Source: Aurifilum marmelostoma (taxonomy: Eukaryota; Ascomycota; Sordariomycetes; Diaporthales; Cryphonectriaceae). From it: 64,000 bases of DNA. Location: positions 62,001 through 126,000 of the forward strand of contig JAMXSV010000004.1 in assembly GCA_027559495.1 (NCBI GenBank), read 5' to 3'. The notes beneath the pieces were generated by a model, which worked only from the letters and a program-made list of their open reading frames with translations, did not search any database and was not told where the DNA came from. The translations under genes and the position numbers were made by a program. The first letter of the stretch is position 1; every line of letters starts with the position of its first letter. Positions 10,930-21,079 of the stretch are shown in pieces.

Positions 10930-12776
10930 CTCGACCAGTTTCCATTCCGCCACACTGTTCGGTCGTGAATGCCGTGTTTTCTTCATTGCATGCTCGTTTA
11001 TAATATTGAGTTGAGCAACCAGCTCCCTGTTTCCATAGAAAAAGGGAAGAAGGTACAATATATGCGTGGCGTCGAGTCGGTCCATCTCACCCTCGAACCA
11101 CTGCGAGTCAGTATCGGCTATCCAAGAGCCAGCGAGGGCAGGGCAATGACGGCAGAGGAGAGGTCCACTGTGCCTTTAGGGAGTAGGTAAATTCCATGGT
11201 ATATCCCTGGGTGAATGCGTCCAATTTCTTTATGTAGGTCCTCGAGAGCGCTGTTGCTGTGGTTACGGACCTGACCATGGACCTAGCCACTAGGACGGGC
11301 GCGGATGCGAAATTATAGTGAATTCAGTGCATTACTCAGGCTCTGGGGGAAAATATGTCATATGTTCACACCTGTCGCAGGTGATGTTCCCGTTACCTAC
11401 CACTTCGGTGGTGTGGAAAGCTGTTCGGATGAGCGAGCAAAGCGCAATTGCGCATGCACGGGCTCAGATACATGTCTCGTCTTTGACGGAACTAACAGCA
11501 AAGACTTGTGTCGCTCTCATGATGTGTAATCTGCCTCAGTTTGTTATCGGTCGTGTATTGCCCTACACAACGTATTACAATGAAGCATTGTGAAGGTCGG
11601 CAAGACGATCAAGCGAGGAAATTGGCCGAGAAAAACATCTACATGGGCACCTGGTAGGGGAAGCTTCCGGAACTCATGGGCCAACTTGTCACTTGTGCGG
11701 GTAGGGACTGCGGTTGGAACTTTAGCCTAAGACGTGTGGGATGATAATGAGCTGAAAGGGTTTGAAGGGATGCTATAAAATCACCCAAGCTGGACCCGAT
11801 AGTCAGGCTCCAAGTACCCAGAGAGCGCATATATCTGACCTCACTGTCCCGAATGGTAGTGATAACTCGCACGTGGGCACTACTTTATCCCTCTACAATT
11901 GTTTAGATAGTCTACCTAGTAGAGGTAGACTATTGCTGACAGCCAACCAGTGTCTTGCCCTGCTGCCTCTTGTGTGACTATAGCAGGACGCCTCAGGTGG
12001 CAATTAGAGTAACGCAGTCTGAAAGATCAAGAGTGCAATATGCAGGATCACCATAAGTGGTAGAATGGGCGACCTTTATATCTCGTAAGGTACCATGATC
12101 GGAACTACTATAGGCGGAAACTTGCCAACGTCTTAATTTAAGCCCATGAACATCATCTAAGATTTTGCAAGTATAGTCTTAACATTGTCTAATGAGGAAA
12201 TGACAAGAGGCTATATTTCCCGGAAGCAAGCGAAAAGGGAGCCTATGAAGTAGCAGAGTCTCAACCCCCACCTTCCGACAGGTTGGCGACCGCAGGCAGC
12301 AGCAACAGAGCTGGGCGGCAAGCCGGTTTCGTGTAGGATCAAGCAGGGCCCGAATCAGAACGAGACGTGGGGTCCCGACAGCTTCAGAGATTGTCAATAT
12401 AGTGTGTCGACCGGGGTAACAGTATATGGGCAAGAATGGGAGTATGGGTCGTCATTAGCCGACATGGCCGTGGCTAGTCACAGATCGCTAGTCAATACCG
12501 CCAAGGATTCACGGGTGCGGTCCACAACAAAGCCGCGTGCACATATTACACGAAGTAAGGCAGCGCTAACATTCTTGGATCCAGCGCGGACTGATACTGA
12601 TGATCAAGCTCAAATGTTACTGTGAAAGAATGTATGCCGTTTCAGATGGCTGCCATGAGTCACCCAATACGAAGGGTCCGTGATCTTCTTTACAATACCG
12701 ACAATTTTCCTCTTCCCATGGTTCGGTTCCCATCTCTTATAACCCTTAAATACCTAGATAATGAGGCCTTAGTCTC
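10930..12776. other. Intergenic, 1.8 kb
   Basis: Lies between the ends of two convergent genes. It should hold their 3' UTRs. Short open frames on both strands show no domain or splice logic. The only clear structure is the perfect hairpin at 11907-11933. Confidence 0.4.
11907..11933. repeat. Perfect 11-bp inverted repeat with 5-nt loop
   Basis: Arms ATAGTCTACCT (11907-11917) and AGGTAGACTAT (11923-11933) are exact reverse complements around AGTAG. It lies in the convergent intergenic region, far from both stop codons. Function unknown: possibly part of a small foldback transposon or a chance palindrome. Confidence 0.5.
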
Positions 12777-14337
12777 TTAGATAGAAAACTCAAATGCGTA
12801 GGCGGTAGTTGTGTCAGTCTGGTATACGGGGAAGCTGACGGTGTTGCCGGTGTAAGCATGACCGTAGACGCCAAGGTTTGTAGGCCCATCGACCTCGCCA
12901 AAATGGACATCAGACGCGACTGGGAAGCCCCAGGTCTGAACATTGAGGGTTCCCGAGGTGGGTAGACCAATGGATGACAGATCATTGAGCTGCAGAGTCC
13001 AGGTGCCTGTCTTAATGCGCACCCCGACCAGGACGATCGCCGAGCTCGACCCCACGGTGGCGTAGGCATCCAGCTTTAAGTCAGACGAAGGGGTAGTGCC
13101 GACGCGGTAGCCGGTCATGTTCTGGTAGTAGTATTTGTACACTTGATAGTCTCCGTTGGGGTAATATCCCGTGGCTGTTGCCGAGTAATCGCCGTTGTCG
13201 GGGTTATCAGGTTTGCTCAAAAGCGATGCCAGAAAGTCATGCAGTTGATAACCGCTGAGCCAGTTTCCGCGAAGACCATGGGCACCAATGCGCTCGAGCT
13301 GGGAGATCCACCACGCAGAACCAGCAGGAACCTGCTCGGCATAAACGCCGTACTCGTTAATGTTCACGGGTTTTGCTGCTAGTCCGTACTCCTTCTGGAA
13401 GGCGATTAGACCGCCATAGGCAGACAGCAAGTCTCCGCCACCACCCTCCATGTGCCATGCGTACTGGTCTGGGACGCTACCGTTGGAGGCGACAAATGAA
13501 GCCCAGGCCTGCCACCAGGTATTGGATGTCAGGGGCTCACCGGCGGTGGCGGGCCCGGACAAAAGGACAGAGGTTCCATATTCATCACTGTACATGATAG
13601 CAACCCGAGCGTCAGCGTACCTCGGTAGTAAATCATTTCATACATTAGCTCTGTCCAAGTGCCACTTACCGCCACCTGTAGTAGGTTCGTCCCCACATTT
13701 GCAAGTACTGATTCTGGGTACGACCCCAGAAACCAGCACCATCGGGCTCGTTCCAGATATCAACCACCAGTTTGGTGGTCATGCTGTGGGCATTCAGGTC
13801 CGAGAAGAGCTGAGTAAGGTAGTCATCCCAGCTAGTCCAGTCCCCGTTGTCACCTGGGTACGGAGCAGAAGAGTTCTGGGTGCCATCCGCGCCCCACAGG
13901 TCGTGAATCAGCAGGATGAAGGTCCCTCCGTGGGTCATGGTCGTTTGATAGTTGTCAAGTACCGTAGCAAAACGCTCCCTTGGGTATGTTCGTCAATGAG
14001 CAGCTTGACAGATAAATCACCCAAACTTGTGAGAGACTCACTGATACGCGGCTAGGCCCCAGATCCACCCCTTGCCAGTGGTCTGGGCACCACCGGCTCG
14101 CTCGTAGTTCCAGCCCATGTCGGTGAAGAATTCTGTGGGGATCTGGGTTGTGTCATCAGGCAGGCCATAGAGTGTGCCGGAAGCGAGGTGCTGCGGAGCT
14201 CCTGTGTTGTTGCTAAAGTTTACAACAGCCGTGACTGTTGACTGACGTTGCTCAAGAGGGTTTGCCGCAGCTTTGGCCGCCAACAGGCCAAGGCATGTAT
14301 AGAGAACAGCAGCCATAGTGGACGGGCAGTGGTTCAT
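12777..14337 (-). CDS. Secreted clan-A glycoside hydrolase, GH39-like
   Basis: Predicted secreted glycosidase of 482 aa. Three exons (14042-14337, 13670-13978, 12777-13620) sum to 483 codons. The N-terminus has a signal peptide (hydrophobic AAVLYTCLGLLAAKAAA, then NPLEQR, a possible processing site). A second ATG at 14316 would give the same signal peptide seven residues shorter. The (beta/alpha)8 retaining-glycosidase signs are an acid/base Glu in DIWNEPD (E176) and a candidate nucleophile Glu in NINEYG (E291), about 115 residues apart as in GH-A clan enzymes. A beta-sandwich-like C-terminal part follows, rich in Thr, Gly and Val. Fungal relatives are usually filed near GH39; substrates known in that family include xylosides and arabinogalactan side chains. 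The exact activity is not readable. It is divergent from a sugar permease. Confidence 0.82.
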
Positions 14338-14409
14338 TTGATCTTCATCCGACGGATAAAGCTCATTTAGGAGATTACAAGGGCTTCTTATTGCCAGGAC
14401 ACTCTGTGA

Positions 14410-14418
14410 CTTTATATA
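14410..14418 (-). promoter_or_regulatory. TATA box of the GH39-like gene
   Basis: On the minus strand this reads CTATATAAAG, about 75-100 bp upstream of the start codon at 14337 (14316 alternatively). Position and sequence suit a fungal TATA element. Confidence 0.45.
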
Positions 14419-14883
14419 GTTTTCCATATTGCTGCGTAAAGGCCTTTGACTACTCATTTTCATATTGGACAATGTCACGTCGCCAACGAATCCCAAGATC
14501 CATTCTTTGCAAATGCCTGGCTACGTGGTATTACAATTACCGATCAATATATTCCACGAAGGAGAAAGCAGCTATGCACGGCTTGATACCGTATAGTAAG
14601 CGGATTATGATGTTCCTATATGTCCCGAGGTGTCATTTGCGGCCGGATCACCCCCGTCACCGACATCAACAAACTCCACCCACCACCTCCACTTCCGAGA
14701 AGAACTGATTCGCTTTTGCCTCCGTGCGCTGGACTGATAGATTGGTTCTTGGAACTGGCGTGAGTCTGAGGGGGGTCATAGCAGACCCTACCGTAGTACA
14801 TGGTCTGTCTCAGAGCCAGCGACTATTGGGCCGCTTCTGCTTGCATCACTTGCTCCACTAACATCACCCACCTCCACCCCCAC

Positions 14884-14900
14884 GGCCGAAGTCTTCGGCC
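14884..14900. promoter_or_regulatory. 17-bp perfect palindrome in the divergent promoter
   Basis: GGCCGAAG, a central T, then CTTCGGCC: a perfect palindrome holding CCG-N7-CGG. Paired CGG triplets are the classic Zn2Cys6 dimer target. It lies about 310 bp from the permease start and 550 bp from the glycosidase start. Which factor binds is unknown; the nearby C2H2+Zn2Cys6 protein is a candidate. Confidence 0.45.
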
Positions 14901-15211
14901 ACCTCCGCAGCCGAACTCTAACCACCCCCACAGCCGTGTCCGCTAGCGGAATTCCCCATGATCTGATGTCGTTCATCTTGCCCCTGCTTCCCCAAACTCT
15001 TTCGGAGACGTGTGGGGGAGATTTTGTTTCGCTACGCGGAGAATTGTACAAGGAAACACGCTTTGCATATTACATATTAAGATGTCCTCTCCAATCCTAG
15101 CCGACGGCAAATCGACTTGGATATCTCTTGGAGGGTTGCAATATTTCATCGGATCACTTGCGTTTAGCTTGTTACACCTCCACACTCAACGTAACGGCAG
15201 CAACGTTCATC

Positions 15212-17087
15212 ATGTCGGAAAAGAAAGTCATCGTTCCTATTGGGGACGAAATCACGGTCCTGGACTTTGACTCGGAACATACTCATGACCTCATTCGTCA
15301 AGCCCAGGAGTCTGATGCGGTCGACAGGAACCTCACTATTCGAGAGGCTGTGAAGAAATACAAGAAGGCTTGTCTTTGGGCCATGATTCTATCGACTAGT
15401 TTGATCATGGAAGGTTATGACCTAGTCATTGTAAGTAAATTCTCCATGGAGCAATAAGGAGTGGTTGCTGTTTTCGGTGAGAGGGGAGGGGAGGGGGCGG
15501 TTCTGAGGGATGAGAGACAACCACAACATCAAGACCAAAGATGTGGCGACTGAAGCTATCTCTCAAGATTACCTCCTTCTACGGACAAACTCAATTCCAG
15601 ACACGCTTTGGAACTTACGACGCATCTCTCAACGAGTACGTTATCTCAGCAGAGTGGCAGTCCGGCCTCTCGAACTCGGCCCTCGTTGGACAATTGCTTG
15701 GGCTGGCAATCAATACATATACCCAGGATAAGTTCGGATGTCGTCTTACTATGATGTTCTTTATGTTTTGGATGATGATTACCATTTTCATTCCTTTCTT
15801 TGCGCCATCCCTATCCGTCCTTGCTTTCGGAGAATTTATGTGCGGTATTCCTTGGGGTGTTTTCCAGACACTCTCTACCTCCTACGCATCCGAGGTCGTC
15901 CCTACGGTTCTTCGACCTTACGTGACCGCCTATGTCTGTATGTGCTGGGGAGCAGGCATCTTGCTTTCGTCTGGCGTGGTCCGTGCCGTCGTCAACGTCT
16001 CTGGCGACCTCGGATGGAAACTTCCTTTCGCCATACAATGGATCTGGCCAGTTCCCTTATTCCTTGCCGCTTACTTGGCTCCTGAGTCGCCTTGGAACTG
16101 CATTCGACGTGGCAAGCATGAGGAGGCCCGCAGGTCGCTCACCAGGCTGCGCCAGAATACGCCCGAACGTGACCAGCAGGTCGAGTCCTCGCTGGCCTAC
16201 ATTATCTACACGACTGAGCTGGAAAAGCGGGAGACAGAGAATGCCACCTTTGCCGACTGTTTCAAAGGAACGAATCTACGCCGCACTGAGATCAATTGCG
16301 TTGTCTGGGCAGCTCAAATCCTTTGTGGCAATGCCATCCTCGGATACTCGGTTGTCTTTCTTGAGGCCGCCGGTTTCAACGAAGTTCAGGCTTTCGACCT
16401 CAACATTTCCTTGTCGGCAAGCTACATCATCGGAGGTATGATCTGCTGGTTGCTTATGCCGCGCCTGGGACGCGCCACCCTCTACATGGGCGGGATGGCC
16501 TTCATGTTCTGCTGTCTCGTCGCTATTGGTGGTCTTGGTTTTCACAGCAGCACACGGTCCCAACTGGCCATTGGTATTCTGCTTGTCATCTCCACTTTGG
16601 CCAATATGACCACCGTCGGTCCGGTTTGCTACCCCATCGTTGCCGAGACGCCCTCTGGCAGGCTGAGGTATAAGACCATTACGATTGGCCGTTTCGTCTA
16701 CAACTTAACCGGTATCTTTAGCAACTCGGTTACTCCTCGCATGATTTCGGCAACCGGTAAGTGTTTTGCGTCACGATAGTGTCCCAGCCGGTCAAGGTTC
16801 CTTCAACTGATACGTATGTTGATATAGCCTGGAATTGGGGCGCCAAAGCTGGTCTATTCTATGCCGGCACCAATCTTCTATGCAACATCTGGTGCTGGTT
16901 CCGTCTTCCCGAAACTAAGGATCGTACCTTTGGGGAAATCGACCTGATGTTCGACAACCACGTGCCTGCCCGCAAGTTCAAGTACACAACAGTCGATCAG
17001 TTTGCCGTCATCGGGGACGAAAAGACCATCACGGGCTCTATTTCGGAGAAGCAAGGTCACGCTGCTGCTGCTGAGCAGATCCAGTGA
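15212..17087 (+). CDS. MFS sugar permease, MAL/oligosaccharide type
   Basis: Predicted plasma-membrane sugar:proton symporter of 555 aa, a common length for fungal maltose-type permeases. Exons 15212-15430, 15568-16756 and 16828-17087 sum to 556 codons with clean GTAAGT donors. I chose the ATG giving MSEKKVIVPIG because earlier in-frame starts only add unconserved residues. Signature segments in order: LIMEGYDLVIV in helix 1, ISAEWQSGLSN, FGCRLTMMFF, GIPWGVFQT, the YLAPESPWNC loop, RRTEINCVVWAAQ, GPVCYPIVAETPSGRLR, and FRLPETKDRTFGEID near the C-terminus. Twelve membrane segments are expected. It is divergent from the secreted GH39-like enzyme and followed by intracellular GH127, so import of an oligosaccharide released by the former is a reasonable inference. 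It is a different protein from the permease at the left end. Confidence 0.93.
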
Positions 17088-17651
17088 TACACACAATCAG
17101 CAACAGCTCCTTCTGTCATACAGTTCAATTCTTGAATCTGAAGATCGTATCGAAGACGGGATCAGGATAAGTCGCAGCCGAGGGGTCTTTTTGGGGGGGG
17201 GGGGGGTGAATATCTGAGAGAGCTGGCTTAGGAGTCCAAAAACGTCTGCAATGTCATAAGACACCAGGAATGGCTGGAGAGAATATGATATATCGTTTGA
17301 CGTCTTCCAGATCAAAAAGAAAAGAAGAAAAAAAGCGTGTCGTCATATGCAAGAACGGACATCTGAGCAAGGACCTAGTCAACTGAAGCGCACCTGTATA
17401 CTTGTGATGACCTCAAAAGAAAGCCAACTGAGCAAATGATGTGATAGGAAAGCAAACCGACCCTCTCAGATGGCTCAAAATTACGAGGAAAAATATCTAT
17501 TTCTACTGTCTGATTAAAGGAGATAGCCATGTCGGTGAATAATCATCCCGTGTTATGCGGCAGCTCAGAATTTATTTGCACTTGAGGGTTGAGACATCCC
17601 ATAGCACCCGGGCTACCATAACACTACCTATAGTGGCAGATATGAACAGGA
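17088..17651. other. Convergent intergenic region with a G14 tract
   Basis: Short region between the permease and GH127 ends, expected to hold both 3' UTRs. It contains an uninterrupted run of 14 G at 17193-17206. No gene seen. Confidence 0.45.
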
Positions 17652-19951
17652 TTAAGCCACTGTTCTAATGCCGACACGCATTTGGTGCTTGCCACCCCTA
17701 TTCGCCCTCGCCCAATACGGCACAAAGTGGAGATCCACGCTGTCCTTGCCGTCAACAAGTTCTTGGAGACCTGTAGCCTCTAAGGCAGGTGTCAATTCTA
17801 CCGGGGGGATCACAAGTCCGCTGTCCCTCAACGTGATGCCAATATAAGGCTCATCTAGTGGCAAATCAGTCTTCTTCTCCTCAACAGCTCGTTCACTGAG
17901 CTCAGCCAGTTTTGTTATTCCCGGGGCAAACACGAGGGATTTGAAGTGGTCAACAACCCAGGGGTGATCAACATCTTCGACGCAGTAAATCAGGGGTCCG
18001 CGGGCGAGGACGGCAATCTGCTGGTTCGTATAGGGATGAGGACGGAGGAGACGGGGCGCGAGTGGAATGTTCAGTTTGAACTGATAGTTGTGTCTTAAAT
18101 ACGCGGCATCGAGATGCAGATATCCTTTTCGAAGAGATTTGGACGTTGGCTCGGGTGTGACCTGTTAATGGGTCAGTGTCAATTTGATGAATCTGTAGGT
18201 CATTCACCGGTGATCACTCCAGAATCCTAGGTGGGATGTGCTGCTTACCTTCCAGGCGTCACTCGCCCAAGACGGTATCCGTATGTTGACGTCAACTTGA
18301 AGGTCCGAAGAGTTCTCCAGCTCGAAGTCGACGGTACCCTCCCACGGATAATTTGTCTTTTGGGTCAACCTGAATTTGTCCTGGCTGCCTTCCAAGGTGT
18401 ATTCCATCGACGCAGCAGCGTAGAGGTGAACATTCACTGTGGCTGACGTCTTTGAGTTCGTTTTGGCGGTCCACAGGTAGCCTCCAATATGCCCAAGTAC
18501 CCTTGCGACATTGGGCGGACAACACGCGCATTCGAACCACTCCTCTCGCCTGTTAGATGCATCTTCATCCGAGGTGGCCATCTGATTGACATAAGTAAAG
18601 GCTCTGCCGTCGACAGACATGCCTGTAAGGACGGCGTTGTACAAAGCCCGCTCGAGAACGTCCGTATATTGGCCGTCAAGATCCAGCTAGGCCATGTCAG
18701 TTTTGACCACATATCATCCCACCCAGATACAAAGACTCGGAAGCGAGGAATTATCACTTACCTGCAGAATCCTTTCTGCTAACATCATAACGCCGATGGC
18801 CGCGCAAGTTTCGGAATAACAGCCTCCGTCATCTGTGGATTGGGGCAGGAAGTAATTTATTCCGAACCCTTCCCACTGCTTGATGGCTCCGATGCCGCCA
18901 GTCATATACATCTTTTGGTTCACCATGTTTTTCCATAGACGACGCAACGTGGGCAGGTATCTTGGACCAAATGTCTCGGGATCAAGGACGGCAAGGTCAG
19001 CGACAGCGGTCAAAAGATACATTGCCCTGACAGAATGGCCCTCGATGGTTTCTTGTTCCAGGATTGGCTTGTGTGCCTGATTATACCTATGCCCATCCAT
19101 CGATTAATTCACAGTCCTGCTGATATCCTTGTGCGAAAAGGAGGGATTCTAGGGCACACCTCGTGGTTGAGGTGGGCAGACATTGCTTACCAATAACTTC
19201 GAGCGGCGGGATAGTACGAGGGTGCGGTATGTTCGCTCTCGCCCCGCGCTTCTGCTTCAACATCGAAGTAATGCCTCCCGTCCACACCATTCATCTTACC
19301 TCGCTCCTCTATGAAATACCGAGCGAGCTGTAGAGACTTCTCATTGCCGGTCCGCTTGTAGAATCGGATCAGGGCCAGCTCGATCTCGGGATGACCGGGG
19401 TAACCGTGTACCTGATCCTCAGCGGGCCCGAAAGTCTTATGTAGCAGGTCGATATATTTCTCCATCGGCTTCATGAGATTGTTAGACTTGAACCGTAGTT
19501 GGTGAGCCAGAGCAGCCTCGATAAGATGGCCAGCATTGTACAGCTCGTGCATATCCCGCAGATTCGAGAAGCGTTCCTTGGGTGCTACCACGGTGAAATG
19601 AATATTCACGTAGCCATCCTTCTGCTGAGCCTTGTTGATTTTCTGCACGAGATCCTGGGCAGCTTGGTCGAGAGGAGTGTCGTCAACCTTCTCGAGGTCC
19701 CCAAAGTAAGCAAGGCCCTCGATCCATTTCCCGACGTCCGAATCCCAGAAGAGATGCTTGGGGACCGGCCATGTGGCGGGCTCATCGTCGTAGATAGGAT
19801 GCCGCTGTAGATCGAACGCATCGTACCTCCCCGTAGACTTGAGCATATCCAGTTGGAACGGGATCGTGTTTTTTAGAACGACAGTGCGTTTACGGGCCCA
19901 GAAGGACTCCGGCTCCAGAGCCGTCCAAACAAATGAGTCTTGCGGATTCAT
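17652..19951 (-). CDS. GH127-type beta-L-arabinofuranosidase (DUF1680 family), no signal peptide
   Basis: Predicted zinc-dependent glycosidase of 677 aa that would remove terminal beta-L-arabinofuranose. Four exons (19191-19951, 18762-19086, 18249-18686, 17652-18161) sum to 678 codons with canonical junctions. Family marks: an (alpha/alpha)6-type N-terminal body with LHKTFGP and YPGHPEIELAL; a Glu in WEGFG (E326) as likely acid/base; E346 and C348 in YSETCAAIG; and the CC pair C417/C418 in ECACCPPN. In the characterised enzyme HypBA1 the zinc ligands are Glu338, Cys340, Cys417 and Cys418, Cys417 being the nucleophile, so the whole site is present. The start (MNPQDSFVW) has no hydrophobic leader, so the enzyme is likely cytosolic. 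That fits processing of imported arabinosides. The other possible family is GH146, which shares the fold. Confidence 0.92.
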
Positions 19952-21079
19952 AGCTGAAGTGGTTGAACTGACAATGTAGATTTATTAACTGCAGAGCGGA
20001 TTGTTGAGCAAGTAACTACTCTGCTTATCTTTATTTGAAGACCGCAATGACGACGAGAGGGGCAAGTGAACTCGGGGAAGACTGTGGGGTGAAATGCGTC
20101 CCACACAGCATGCGCACTACTAGCGTACGGCATGGTGGTGGGAGGCCGTGAAAGGTGCTACATTAGTCGAAGTTCCAGAGAAAAGAGTTTCCATGCTTAG
20201 GTAAGTGATAAGGGGCAGGAAAGAGGTGGGTACAGCCAAGGATTATTTCAGTATGCATAATGCACTCAAATATGCTTGAGGTTTAAAGCTTCAAACTTAA
20301 TTATCTCAAAATTCGTATCTGGTAATCACTAACGGATTTCGGCACGTCCCTCAGTCATTGTGATTCACCACATTAGTATTCTGCCTGTCAACTTTCACGA
20401 TCTCCTGTGTTGCCCCCCTTCATGCTTCAGTGTGATTTCGGAGATGAGCTACGAGGCTGGCTACTGCTCGGCCGAGTGCTCACCGCAATCATGATTTGGC
20501 CCCGGGACCCTCGTGACTGCACGTCGGTCAATGGCATCTCTGCCGAGGTCAACTTCTTAATCCCCTCGTTGAGAGACGCTAGACTCCATTACCCAGGTTT
20601 GATTTCGGCTTCAGAATTGGGTCGGATGCTACTTCTGAGGAGAGCAGCCCCGGACAGTATACAAGCATAACATCAAAGCTACTCCATCTGCCTTCCTGTT
20701 CAGGTGCTGCGATACCGGCTCTTGCTCTGGTAGGCGTAGTCGCCAGCTCAGCAGGGACTAGACGTCCGGAGATTACTTGTAAGTCTCACGATATCACCTC
20801 CTTGCAATCTAGCGCCCCTGGATTGGACATTGGCGATCACAACACATGGTGCCGGCATCCGAGTCTCGACCCACGAGGACAGAAGACACCGTTCACGATG
20901 GATGCTCTTGACAAAGTAGTTAATGATGGCTATGCCCTTACATTTCTCATGGGCTGGGAGTATCGGCCTAAGTGCTGCCTGAGCCCGAACGTGCATCTCC
21001 ATCCCGTCCGGCCAGTCGGCCCCTCGCTGCTTTCCTGAATAAGAGTCCTTCGTGACGCATACTGTGATCACTCGTCACC
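19952..21079. promoter_or_regulatory. Divergent promoter region, GH127 / tannase-feruloyl esterase
   Basis: A 1,128-bp region between two divergent genes, wide enough for two separate promoters. The perfect palindrome CTCGGCCGAG lies at 20467-20476. The small frames inside (for example 20407-20670) have no domain or conserved look. No extra gene is supported. Confidence 0.4.
20467..20476. promoter_or_regulatory. CTCGGCCGAG palindrome
   Basis: A ten-base perfect palindrome with abutting CGG and CCG triplets in the GH127/esterase intergenic region. It could be a zinc-cluster factor site; short GC palindromes also arise by chance. Confidence 0.25.

Larger units (their letters stand above)
14338..15211. 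promoter_or_regulatory. Shared divergent promoter of the glycosidase and permease
   Basis: An 874-bp region separates the two divergent starts. It contains repeated CCACC/CCACCTCC tracts between about 14670 and 14935 and a central 17-bp palindrome, so coordinated control of both genes is plausible. A likely TATA box for the glycosidase lies at 14410-14418 on the minus strand. Confidence 0.5.
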
